Below, one piece after another: positions 18,801 to 25,516 of a stretch of 64,000 bases of DNA; within the stretch, counting starts at the first letter, position 1; every line of letters begins with the position of its first letter. The position numbers and the translations under genes are program-made. The stretch is taken from assembly GCF_007625155.1 (NCBI RefSeq), contig NZ_VMNK01000015.1, forward strand, positions 310,001 to 374,000. The letters are read 5' to 3'. The notes under the pieces are model-generated. The model was not told where the DNA came from. It searched no databases and saw only the letters and a list, made by a program, of their open reading frames with translations. The DNA comes from Denitromonas halophila (GTDB taxonomy: Bacteria; Pseudomonadota; Gammaproteobacteria; Burkholderiales; Rhodocyclaceae).

Positions 18801-18941
18801 GGGCGCGGTGGCGTCCAGCCCGGCCGGCATCAGGTCGGCCGAGTAGAGCAGCCGCGGCTCCATGGTTTCGAGCTCGGGGCCGCGGCGCGGCGCGATGGTG
18901 CTGCCGGCGCGTGACAGGAGGCGGTCGAGCAGACGCAGCAT
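12888..18941 (-). CDS. Giant DUF4347/EPRxLL-type repeat surface protein (putative adhesin)
   Basis: Protein of 2017 residues. The N-terminus has a short amphipathic stretch and an EPRLLYSADL motif (about 28-37), the LEPR-XLL type; there is no classical signal peptide. A DUF4347 domain spans about 72-235, with H131 (HILSHGSSG) and C174 (LLYGCDVA). A region of about 240-610 has roughly 50-80 residue beta-propeller-like repeats (VVTW...D...I.AR.F). Residues 617-1775 carry VCBS/cadherin-like repeats ending in NDAP. A Pro/Thr/Glu linker (1776-1855) follows. A hydrophobic stretch at about 1931-1965 (GYVAWLIRGGVLLTSLL) precedes an acidic tail. No RTX nonapeptides or type I secretion signal were found. 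It lies 11 bases after the HlyD gene. A giant cell-surface or matrix adhesin is the best reading, based on the repeat classes; ligand unknown. An AAGG site precedes ATG 18941. Confidence 0.88.
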   Translation of the reverse strand: MLRLLDRLLSRAGSTIAPRRGPELETMEPRLLYSADLMPAGLDATAPSAEVRLLDTTPINTSADDAAQTHRQEIVFIDASIDNAEQLLGALDRDLSTLDIIWLDADANGLDQISAALAGRTDIGTIHILSHGSSGQLALGNSTVDTTALTQRASSIAGWTSALSDDADILLYGCDVAADATGLGFIETLARLSGADVAASDDLTGAGGDWVLEHRIGVLDSVALSSTRWQGALGVTASSGDINVEPSISGTQADAAVAILDDGRWVATWTNDTAKKVYGQIFNADGSKQGSFFQISATSSGNQNQGEVATDGNDRIVFVFTSDKDGNEDIYARIFNSAGVAQTDDIKINEGSTAGDQSNASVAMNSSGDFVVSWDGQGSGDTDGIFMRRFDVAGAPNSGITAVNTTTSQRQDDSDVALTNDGRVVVTWFDDSNGKRIVARQFDALNNGGTEILMPGGHSNDPDAPAVAVDGAGNFVVLWHEGGRSGPKEDIYMQNFTASGSPIGTVVQVNTTTSDKQEFADVAINAAGYTVVTWQSKNQDGNAEGIFARSYEPGASNASAEIAVNVYTIANQSQPAVAINSRGQIVIAWEGDRAGDSSAISARTFDWPEASTPNTAPVLTPVAPSLVAINEDAGPPSGVTGTLISTLLSLAGSSSGPQNVTDPDSTGITGLALLSADNSNGNWYFSTDGGANWTLINSAALSSSNALLLAANSQTRIAFSPNANFNTAAGNQPSLDFRAWDRSSDSNGDFADTSTNGGTSAFSTATDTALLTVNAVNDPPVISTNQLVISEGQTVVLTPAMLAGSDVEDAPGLLRYNVTAVTGGFFSRVSSPAVAVTSFTQQEVIDGEIQFVHNGGEAAPAYTLTLTDTEDLGSAASTANITFTNINDAPALADTPLSFSILQNNGAPVGAVGVRVTTLVTMAGSGSGPQNVTDPDSSAVAGIAITAADSTHGMWHYSIDNGASWNLLDLAALPAGEARLLAADGNTRLYFHHTDTATGSFANSLSFHAWDGSTGTNGGGANPLPGGGSTAFSTATDTVDLIITAVNQAPTLNTGIAITVIATEDAPSPVGAVGFTLPALVSFVGASSGPQNVADTDPGALLGIALTDADTSAGNWWYSTNGGSNWTLVPSGLSTTNALLLADNGLNRLYFQSTVADAFGTSADTLTFKAWDQTFGNDGQTGVDTTVGSAFSATSHTATLDLQAVNDAPAVTANTLSISEGASVAFGAANLSASDIDSPPASLSYTVQAVSDGIFAWVATPGVAIASFTQADVNAGLVQFEHDGNEVAPTYTLSLTDGAATVTPINGSITFTPVNDAPVLTVTGNATLSLDEDSGVPVGDVGIPIDSIIGLSTAGTGPRNMTDPDTGGSLGIAVIAADTSNGVWHVSTDGGNNWTALGSVSTTSGLLLLADGNTRLAFQPNANYAGTTTAGLRFVAWDASSGTAGTLDDTTAGTAFSATSDTVTLIVRPVNDAPTVTAIDLGNLAEDGTRLITQGELLAGTADLDGDTLTAVDLALTSGSGVLTDNANGTWTFAPTADWNGTATFSFAVDDGIVATPNTATLVVDAVNDMPDISVNQLTLNEGDTITLGSGELAGSDADNADSAVRYTVSGLSNGYFALASAPTTPVTQFTQADVAGGQVRFVHNGGEAAPTYTLTLTDGTLDSPASVANITFTNINDAPSISAIADQVITAGGGFGPLSFTIGDAETSAAALTVTARSSNPAVLPDSAIVLSGSGATRSISVVAGHSGGYGTANLILDVSDGNTVTSLPVSVTAPAPATPTSGPDELLTAEEPALVTEPITEETTEAPTEATPPDTAPASTGEPSPASISAPLVDSTLPTLPVAITSAPQTTVAQDESNISITIHHVASLNLSLSTTDILAVLYAPSETVSTLSVNGQVNTALREARLEQAFDQLRESAEGETQGEQQSIGATMVTGAGLTIGYVAWLIRGGVLLTSLLSTMPAWRLLDPLPILNSAGKKRGSNDDDSLEAMVNQSPDDPDEGDAPPVAPKPGAQA
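13902..17093 (-). repeat. Extracellular-type protein repeats in the giant gene
   Basis: Two repeat classes alternate in the encoded protein. The long class (about 155-160 residues, with SSGPQNVTDPD, W.YSTDGG.NW and AFSTATDT) occurs at residues 617-777, 889-1049, 1050-1209 and 1318-1473. The shorter class (about 110 residues, with SEG, SFTQ.DV..G...F.H.G.E.AP.YTL.LTD) occurs at 778-889, 1210-1317 and 1571-1680. A separate cadherin-like unit lies at 1474-1570. The copies are diverged, so slippage at DNA level seems limited. Confidence 0.85.
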
Positions 18942-18952
18942 GTGGGTCGCCT

Positions 18953-19882
18953 TTACATCCGCTGCCGTGGCGCGGCGGTCGTACGGCGGGTGAAGTCGGG
19001 TAGCGTCGGATCGATGCGTAGTGCGCGGCGATCGCTTGCCGGGGTCGGTAGACTGGCGGGCTTGACGCTGCCGCCCGTGTCCTGACGGTCGACGAAGGCG
19101 GCGATGCAGCGCACGCCGGCCGGGATGGCGTGGTCGGCGTTGGGTAGCGTCAGGCGCGCGCGGAAGGTGTTGCTGGCCGCATCCATGACTTTGTCGACCC
19201 GGGTGACCTGCGCGCTGAGCACGCCCAGGCCGGGCAGGTCGGGCTGGATGTCGGCGATCATCCCTGGTGAGATCGTGCCGTACAAGGTGTTGGGCAGCAC
19301 GACCTCGACCCGTAGCGGGTGGATTTTGGCAATGCGTAGCACCGGCTTGTCTTCGACGCGCTCACCCACCGACAGATAGCGGTCGGTGACGATGCCATCG
19401 AAGGGGCTGTGCAGCACGCGCTCACCCAGGCGGGCTTCGGCCAGTTCGAGCTCGCGGCGCGAGATCTGCTGGATGTCGCGGGCTTGGGCGAGCTTCTCGG
19501 CCGAGACGCGGTGTTCGGCTTCGGCCTGGTCAAGTGCCTGGGCGGAGATGAACTTGCGTGCATGCAGGTCACGCGCGCGCTTGAGGCGCTCGTCGGCGAG
19601 TACCAGATTGGCCTGGGCGGCGCGGATGTCGGCCTCGGTTTGCGCGCGGCTGCGGGCGACGTCGATCTGAGCGCGCTCGACGGTGTCGCGCAAGGTGGCG
19701 AGTACGTCGCCCGCGTGGACGATGTCGCCGCGTTCGACCCGAATGCTGGCGATCACGCCGGTGATGGCGGCGCCGATGTCGGCGGTTTGGTCGGGCTCGA
19801 TCAGGCAGCCAATGGGTTGGTCTGCCGGGGCCGCGAAGGCGCCAAAGGCGACGAGTGCGAGGAGGGAGGCGAGTGTTTTCAT
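18953..19882 (-). CDS. HlyD-family periplasmic adaptor with signal peptide
   Basis: Periplasmic adaptor of 309 residues. With the start at ATG 19882 it opens with a signal peptide (MKTLASLLALVAFGAFA, cleavage near 17). Then come a biotinyl-lipoyl half-motif (GVIASIRVERGDIVHAGDVLATL), a coiled-coil hairpin at about 75-150 rich in R, E and A, the second lipoyl half (RVLHSPFDGIVTDRYLSVGERV) and a beta-barrel part. It lies 4 bases after the SecA-like gene and 11 bases before the giant protein gene. In the family such adaptors bridge an inner membrane transporter and an outer membrane channel. The fixed order beside the giant gene suggests it serves that protein's export. A longer frame extends upstream into the SecA-like gene but has no leader, so the shorter start is chosen. 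Confidence 0.82.
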   Translation of the reverse strand: MKTLASLLALVAFGAFAAPADQPIGCLIEPDQTADIGAAITGVIASIRVERGDIVHAGDVLATLRDTVERAQIDVARSRAQTEADIRAAQANLVLADERLKRARDLHARKFISAQALDQAEAEHRVSAEKLAQARDIQQISRRELELAEARLGERVLHSPFDGIVTDRYLSVGERVEDKPVLRIAKIHPLRVEVVLPNTLYGTISPGMIADIQPDLPGLGVLSAQVTRVDKVMDAASNTFRARLTLPNADHAIPAGVRCIAAFVDRQDTGGSVKPASLPTPASDRRALRIDPTLPDFTRRTTAAPRQRM

Positions 19883-19886
19883 GGGC

Positions 19887-21848
19887 TTACAGTCCGGTGC
19901 CGCGATAGGCGTGGCGCTGTTGGCGGGCGTGATCGTCGCGCAACAGGGCGGTGCGCATATGGCGTTCGCGCACTGCGGTGAGATGTTGGCCAAGGCGAAA
20001 GAGCGCGATGATGGTGCGCTCGGAAAGTATGGGTAGCACGCGCGCAAGGGCGCGACGCACGGCGGGTGATACGCCGATGTCGGGGGCATCGGTGTCGAGC
20101 GCACGGAAGTGCTCGGCACTGCCGGGGTCGCCCTGCCGGGCGCAGCGGCCGATCAGTTGGCGGTCGATGCGTCGATTGGGGTTGTGCTGGCAGCAGATGA
20201 CATGCAGGCCGCCGCCGGCGCGCACGGCGTCGGCCAGACGAATGTCGGTGCCGCGCCCGGCCATGCGGGTGGCGACGGTGATGCGCCCGGGTTGGCCGGC
20301 TTGCGCGACGATGGCCGCTTCGTCGGCGTCTTGCAGCGCGTCGAGCACGGTGTGCGCGATGCCGGCGGCAGTCAGCATGGCGGCGAGCTGGCGCGAGTCA
20401 CGGACTGAGTCGGTGCCGATCAGCACGGCGCGGCCTTGTGATGCCAGCGCGGCAGCGCGTGCGGCGGTGGCCTGCCACATGGCGTGTTGCGTGGTGAACA
20501 CGCGCGGCGCCAGAATGCGGCGCGCCAGCGGACGGTGGGTCGGCAGGCGGATGATCGGTCGGTCATACACCGTGGCCAGTTCGGCCGCCGTTTCGGCCAG
20601 CGTGCCGCTGATGCCGGCCAGATGGCAGTAGCGCGGGAAAAAGCGCTGGTAGGTCATTTGCGCGGCGGTGGTGGTCTCCTGTCCGAGCGGACAGCCCTCT
20701 TTGAGTTCGATGAAACGGTGCAGCTCTTGCGACCAGGCGCGGCCATCGGCGATGCGGCCGGTCTGGGTGTCGATGATTTGCACACGATCGTCTTTCACGA
20801 CGTAGTCGCGGTCGCGGCGGTACAGGTGTAGCGCGGCCAGCGCTTGGCATAGCCGGGCATCGCGAGCGCGAGGGTGGCCGCCAAGGGACTCGGCAGCGGC
20901 GCGCCCGGCGTCGGTGAGCGTGGCGCGACGCGATTCGGTGTCGAGACGAAAATCGCGGTCGGCATGCAGGCTGGTGGCGCAGGCAAGCGTGGCGTGGAGG
21001 GCGGCGACGTTCAGCGGCGTGGCTTGGGGCCGCGAGAGAATCAGCGGGATGCGCGCTTCGTCGATAAGCACGCTGTCTGCTTCGTCGATGAGCGCCATGT
21101 GCTGGCCGCGCTGCAAGCGTTGCGCGCTGCGCGTCGGGTCGGTGAACTGGCGGGTCTGGTTGATCAGCGCGTCGCGTTCGGTGGGCGCGAGGACCGCGTC
21201 GCGCAGGGCGTCGAAGACCAGTTCGCGCGCGGTGAGATAGGTGATGTCGGCACGGTAGGCCCCATGGCGCAGTGCGGGCGCGTCGCCGGCGCACACGGTG
21301 GCCACGCGCAGACCAAGGGAAGCAAACAGCGGCGCCATTTCGGCGGCATCGCGGGCCACCAGATAGTCGTTGGCGGTGATCACATGTACCGGCAGGCCGG
21401 CGAGCGCGCCGGCGGCGGCAGCCAGCGCGACCACCAGGGTTTTGCCTTCACCGGTGGCCATTTCCACAAAACAGCCTGACAGCAGGGCATGCGCGGCGGC
21501 GAGCTGGGTGTCGTGCGCGTGCAGGCCCAGGCTGGCTTCGGCAGCCAGGGCGGCGGCGGCGAGACTGCGACGGTGAATCGTATGATCGCCTCGTGTGTTG
21601 TTGAGTGACTGACGAAGCGTGGTTACATCCACCCACGACTGGCGCTGTTGTGCTGCCATCTCGGTGCGGATTGCGGCCACGGCGGCGCGCTGGCGGTGAG
21701 TGCGTATGCGTGTGCCGGCGTGGCGCAGGCGGCGCCAGAGCGTGCGGGCAAGGCTGGGCGCGGTGTCTTGCGCCCCTTGACTGGTCGGTCGCGGGAGGCG
21801 GTGTCGTGCCTGTGAGGCGGCAAGGCGGGGCAGGCGCAGGGAGGTCAT
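19887..21848 (-). CDS. SecA-like ATPase, shortened (accessory SecA)
   Basis: Motor ATPase of 653 residues, against about 900 for housekeeping SecA. Walker A is MATGEGKT at about 130-137, followed by TANDYLVARDAAEMAPLF. The DEAD box region is IDEADSVLIDEARIPLIL (about 254-271). A substrate-binding part follows with DYVVKDDRVQIIDTQTGRI. The second ATPase lobe has ATRMAGRGTDI and IGRCARQGDPGSAEHF. The protein stops soon after, so the helical wing/scaffold end and the C-terminal zinc tail of normal SecA are missing. There is an N-terminal basic extension of about 70 residues. ATG 21848 starts one base after the stop of the M50 gene. Its presence next to a giant protein without a signal peptide suggests a dedicated export motor. 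The protein is no RNA helicase: the motifs are SecA-specific. Confidence 0.85.
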   Translation of the reverse strand: MTSLRLPRLAASQARHRLPRPTSQGAQDTAPSLARTLWRRLRHAGTRIRTHRQRAAVAAIRTEMAAQQRQSWVDVTTLRQSLNNTRGDHTIHRRSLAAAALAAEASLGLHAHDTQLAAAHALLSGCFVEMATGEGKTLVVALAAAAGALAGLPVHVITANDYLVARDAAEMAPLFASLGLRVATVCAGDAPALRHGAYRADITYLTARELVFDALRDAVLAPTERDALINQTRQFTDPTRSAQRLQRGQHMALIDEADSVLIDEARIPLILSRPQATPLNVAALHATLACATSLHADRDFRLDTESRRATLTDAGRAAAESLGGHPRARDARLCQALAALHLYRRDRDYVVKDDRVQIIDTQTGRIADGRAWSQELHRFIELKEGCPLGQETTTAAQMTYQRFFPRYCHLAGISGTLAETAAELATVYDRPIIRLPTHRPLARRILAPRVFTTQHAMWQATAARAAALASQGRAVLIGTDSVRDSRQLAAMLTAAGIAHTVLDALQDADEAAIVAQAGQPGRITVATRMAGRGTDIRLADAVRAGGGLHVICCQHNPNRRIDRQLIGRCARQGDPGSAEHFRALDTDAPDIGVSPAVRRALARVLPILSERTIIALFRLGQHLTAVRERHMRTALLRDDHARQQRHAYRGTGL

Positions 21849-21849
21849 G

Positions 21850-23988
21850 TCAGGGCGCCTGGTTAATAAATTGCAGCAACACCTGCCGGCCACGGCGTAG
21901 CCATTGGGAGGCCAGGGGCTCGTCGGGGTGAGCGAAGCGAACCCAGACTCGCTCGCCAACGTGCCCGGTAGTCTGACGATCAAGCGCGAGTTCGATTTCG
22001 AAAATGGGCGCGATGGTGTGCAGCCGGTCTGGATCGTCGGCGCGCGTGGCTAGCGGCCCGCCGAAGTGGTCCGACAGCGCGGCGCTGGGCAGGCGGTGGC
22101 TGGCGCCTTCGGTAAAGCGGGTGGCGTATGCGGGTATTGGCGCGCCGGTGGCATCAGCGAACCGGACACTGACCGCTTGTGTGGCTTGGCGAATGTAGGC
22201 GATCTGGTCGTCCGCCACGACGGCGCGAATCTTCAAGCCGCTGTCCGATACCACATGGCCAAGGCTGTGGCCGCGTGGCAAGTAGGTGCCGGGTAGATCG
22301 TTCTGTTGTGGCAAGGCGAGTCGGCCGTCGACGCCGGCGCGCAGCGACAGGGCGGCGATACGTTGGCGTACGTCGGCCAGATCTTGCTCGACCGTGACAA
22401 TCTGGGTGCTCACATTGCCAGCTTCGCGCGGGTTGGACAGCAGGCTGCCGTAGCGCCGAGTTTGCAGGCCGACGAGTTGTTGGACCAGCGCGCTCTCGGT
22501 GGCCGCGAGCTCGGGGTCGTCGAGCCGCGCGATGAGTTGGCCGGCGGTGACGGTGTCGCCATCCCGAGCCAGCACCTCGGTGACAAAGCCGTCCGTGTCG
22601 GTATGCAGTTGGGCCTGTTCGGGCAGAGCAAGCACGCCGGCTACACGTGTCGAGGACGGAGCGGGGACGAGCGTCAGCAGCGTCAAAGCTACGATAAATA
22701 CGACGCCGATCCGGCTTTGAGTGCGTCGGCGCGTCGGGCCTGGTTCGCGCCCGATCCAGCCCTGGATGGCGCGGTAGCTGGGGGTGATGACCAGCGTGGC
22801 GACCATGAAGAGGCCGAGTATGACGCCGAGGACGCTGGAAAAGCCGGCAATCCATTGCGCGATCTGGTAGCTGATCAGCAACTGAAACAGCCATGCCGCC
22901 GGTGCGTAAGCGGCCAGCCAGCGCGCTTCACCAACCGCGACCGTCATGGGCGGGCGCTGAAGACCGAGCAGGTGTTGGCCGATGCGGTGGTGCCACCAGC
23001 GCCGGCTGCGTGAGGCGAGGTTGGGCAGGTCGAGCGCATCGGACAGCACGTAGTAGCCGTCGAAGCGAAGCAGGGGGTTGCCGTTGAACAGCAGTGAGGA
23101 CACCGCGCCGATGAAGAAGGCGGTGAGGGCGATGTCCTGAATCAGACCGGGCGCGACGGCCCACCAGACCCAGAAGGCCAGCGCGGCGATGAGCAGTTCG
23201 GTCATGATGCCGGCGGCGCTGACAATCACACGTTGGCCACGTGCGAAACCGTTGGCGGCAGAGGCGTCGAGATAGGGCACGGGCATCAGCACCAGCAAGG
23301 TGAAGCCGGCCGTGTGCACCGTGCCGCCCCAGTGGCGCACGGCGAGGCCGTGGGCGAGTTCGTGGAGGGCTTTCATGAGGGGGTAGACGCCCCAGGCAAT
23401 CAGCGCGAAGCGGGGCGATTGAAGGCCCTCGCCGATTGCCGTGCCCAGGCGGGTGCCTTCCGCACCGGCGTTGAGTGCTGTGATTAGGATCACTGCAAGC
23501 CATGCCAGCAGAACGGGCAGGCAGAAGATGCGTTGGCCGAGCGCCTGGAACCGATCCAGCAGGCGTGATGGGTCGAACAGGCGAACCCGGATTGCAAGCG
23601 GACTGAGGGCAGCGAGACGTTGTTTGCGGGCTTGCTGGCGGGCATGGTCGAACTGGGTGAGCAGATCGGGCTGGACATCGGCGCGTAGGAAGCCGGCGGC
23701 GCTGAGTTGGGCGAGCAGATCAAGGACTTCGGGCTGGCTCGGAGCGTCGTCGCCGAGTGTGTCGTGCAGGCGGTGCCACAGGGCGTCGACCGTGTGGTGG
23801 CCGTCGAGCAGTCCAATAAAGCGCCAGGCCGTGGCATTCAGCCGCAGTTGCTGGCGGGAGTCGGGCGCGGTTAACAATTGCCAGCGGGTGCCGCGGCTGA
23901 GCAGCCTGCGAGCGTGGACTGTGCTGCGCAGGGCGGGGCATAGTGCAGCGATTTCATGCCACTGGGGGCTGTAGAGGGGGGCGGTCAT
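21850..23988 (-). CDS. M50-type membrane zinc metalloprotease fused to PqqD-like and HlyD-like domains
   Basis: Protein of 712 residues. The N-terminus (about 45-103) resembles PqqD/RiPP-recognition winged helices (LRLNATAWRFIGLLDGHHTV). A membrane part follows with about eight hydrophobic segments from 153 to 455. It contains the zinc motif HELAH at 209-213 and the third-ligand motif NPLLRFDGY at 304-312, as in site-2 protease/YydH-type M50 enzymes. Residues about 465-700 form a HlyD-like periplasmic part (LHTDTDGFVTEVLARDGDTVTAGQLIARL). ATG 23988 overlaps the previous stop (ATGA), and the SecA-like gene starts one base after its stop. Both active-site motifs look intact. It could cleave or bind the exported giant protein; that is inference. 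Confidence 0.85.
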   Translation of the reverse strand: MTAPLYSPQWHEIAALCPALRSTVHARRLLSRGTRWQLLTAPDSRQQLRLNATAWRFIGLLDGHHTVDALWHRLHDTLGDDAPSQPEVLDLLAQLSAAGFLRADVQPDLLTQFDHARQQARKQRLAALSPLAIRVRLFDPSRLLDRFQALGQRIFCLPVLLAWLAVILITALNAGAEGTRLGTAIGEGLQSPRFALIAWGVYPLMKALHELAHGLAVRHWGGTVHTAGFTLLVLMPVPYLDASAANGFARGQRVIVSAAGIMTELLIAALAFWVWWAVAPGLIQDIALTAFFIGAVSSLLFNGNPLLRFDGYYVLSDALDLPNLASRSRRWWHHRIGQHLLGLQRPPMTVAVGEARWLAAYAPAAWLFQLLISYQIAQWIAGFSSVLGVILGLFMVATLVITPSYRAIQGWIGREPGPTRRRTQSRIGVVFIVALTLLTLVPAPSSTRVAGVLALPEQAQLHTDTDGFVTEVLARDGDTVTAGQLIARLDDPELAATESALVQQLVGLQTRRYGSLLSNPREAGNVSTQIVTVEQDLADVRQRIAALSLRAGVDGRLALPQQNDLPGTYLPRGHSLGHVVSDSGLKIRAVVADDQIAYIRQATQAVSVRFADATGAPIPAYATRFTEGASHRLPSAALSDHFGGPLATRADDPDRLHTIAPIFEIELALDRQTTGHVGERVWVRFAHPDEPLASQWLRRGRQVLLQFINQAP

Positions 23989-25361
23989 AGGCCGAACCAA
24001 GCCCATTGCTGCAGACGCAACCAGTTGCGTACGCGCTTGGTCCACTGGGCCGCGAGCGGTGCGGGCGCGGTGACGATTCGGGCATAGCCGCGCATGCCGG
24101 GTTTGACGGCGTCGGGGGGGGAGGTGAGGCGGGCTTCGACTTCAATGAAGTGGCGTCCGTCCCGTTGCATGGCGACCGGTAGTACGCGTACGACGGTGAA
24201 GTCGATGGCGTCGGCGGGCATGGCGCTCAGGGCTATCTGGCCGGATGCCTGGGCCGAGAGGCGATGCGCGTCGCGCTCGTCGAGTTCGATCATCAGTCGG
24301 TATCGGGCCTGCGGTGCCAGCACCAGCAAGACTTCGCCACGCTGCACGGGCGTGCCCTGGGCCTGGTCGAGATCACCGGAGAGGACGATGGCGTCCATCG
24401 GTGCGCGGATCAGGCCGCGGTCGAGTTGGTGGTCGATGAGGGCGATGCGGGCGCGGGCTTCGTCGGCGCGGGCGCGCTGGACTATCATCTGCGCGCGATC
24501 GGCGGTGGACAGCGCAGCGGCGAAGGCGTTGTCGTGCTGGGCCAGCTCGCTCTCGTGCTTGCGGCGTTCAAGTTTTGCTTCGCGGTCGGCGAGCTCGACC
24601 AGGATCTGGCCTTCGTGCACGACGTCGCCTGGGCGAACGAAGGCGCGCTCGATGTAGCCATCAGCAGGCGCGGTCAGCGCGCGCTGGATTTCGCCCTCGA
24701 TACGGGCTTCGGCGGTGATACCGGCCGGGATTGGGATGGCGAGCACGGCGGCGAGTGTGAGTGTAATCACGGCGGTGGCGCCGCGGTACCACGGGTGTGA
24801 GCTGTCGTGCGGGTGAAATGCTTTCGCCAGTCGTTGGTGCAGTGGTGCGTCGCGCGCGGCGCGAAGCTGAAGCACAGGGCCTGCGTGGGCCGCGACCTGC
24901 GCGATGAGCGCGATGTCGTCGGCATTGAGCGACACGTGGGAATCGGCTTCAACGAGGATCGCACCAATCGGCATGTCATCGACCGGGATGGGGACAGTGC
25001 AGACCCAGCCGCCCAGATGATGAGCGAGGGCTGCGTGGGCGCGGGTGATGTTCAGGCTGTCGGGGTGCGTGGACGGCGCCTCCAGCTGCGTTTGCTGGTC
25101 GAGTGCTTCGTTGACTGCGGCGTCGATCAGGGGCTGGGCTTGGGGTGATGTATCGGCCAGGGCCAGATGTGAGCTGGCGTGACGGCGTGCCTGGCCTTTG
25201 AAATCCAGCAGGAGGTGTACCGCACGCAGGGGCAGGCTGGTCGCCAGCTCCGTTGCGATGGCAGTGGCGGCTTCGCGCACATTGTTGCCCGACAGCGCGC
25301 GGGCCTGGCAGAGCAGGGCGAGCGCGAGCCGTCGAGTGTGATCGTCAGAGGAGGCGGTCAT
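23985..25361 (-). CDS. GAF-domain HlyD-family membrane adaptor
   Basis: Protein of 458 residues and first gene of the operon. Residues about 20-170 look like a GAF-type cytoplasmic domain (ends VCTVPIPVDDMPIGAILVEAD). A single membrane segment lies at about 193-214. A HlyD body follows: the first lipoyl half (APADGYIERAFVRPGDVVHEGQILVEL), a coiled coil at about 265-325, the second half (LIRAPMDAIVLSGDLDQAQGTPV) and a barrel end. This places a sensor-like domain inside the cell and an adaptor outside. The GAF assignment is by overall pattern and less certain than the HlyD part. No strong promoter or ribosome site was found before ATG 25361; the 155 bases upstream hold no clear terminator of the preceding lyase gene either. 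Confidence 0.8.
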   Translation of the reverse strand: MTASSDDHTRRLALALLCQARALSGNNVREAATAIATELATSLPLRAVHLLLDFKGQARRHASSHLALADTSPQAQPLIDAAVNEALDQQTQLEAPSTHPDSLNITRAHAALAHHLGGWVCTVPIPVDDMPIGAILVEADSHVSLNADDIALIAQVAAHAGPVLQLRAARDAPLHQRLAKAFHPHDSSHPWYRGATAVITLTLAAVLAIPIPAGITAEARIEGEIQRALTAPADGYIERAFVRPGDVVHEGQILVELADREAKLERRKHESELAQHDNAFAAALSTADRAQMIVQRARADEARARIALIDHQLDRGLIRAPMDAIVLSGDLDQAQGTPVQRGEVLLVLAPQARYRLMIELDERDAHRLSAQASGQIALSAMPADAIDFTVVRVLPVAMQRDGRHFIEVEARLTSPPDAVKPGMRGYARIVTAPAPLAAQWTKRVRNWLRLQQWAWFGL

Positions 25362-25516
25362 GGTGCGCTGGGCCTTCGATACGTCAGACGGATATACCGG
25401 TCTAACGGCATCTCGGGGCGCGAACTTGACGCGGATTACCCTCGTGGCAGGGTTAATTTGTGTGCTTGATCACGCTTGCTTTTGAGAAAACACAACGACG
25501 ACTCCGCAGCGGTGGA

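Noticed and set aside
20000-21848. Housekeeping secA
   Set aside because: The protein is about 250 residues too short, lacks the C-terminal zinc tail and lies in an unrelated operon.
12888-25361. Type I secretion (HlyB/HlyD/TolC with RTX adhesin)
   Set aside because: No ABC ATPase, no TolC-like protein and no GGxGxD repeats are present; only HlyD-type adaptors match.
25362-25516. Sigma-54 or strong sigma-70 promoter before the export operon
   Set aside because: No GG-N10-GC pair at the right spacing and no -35/-10 pair with acceptable match was found, so no promoter is called.
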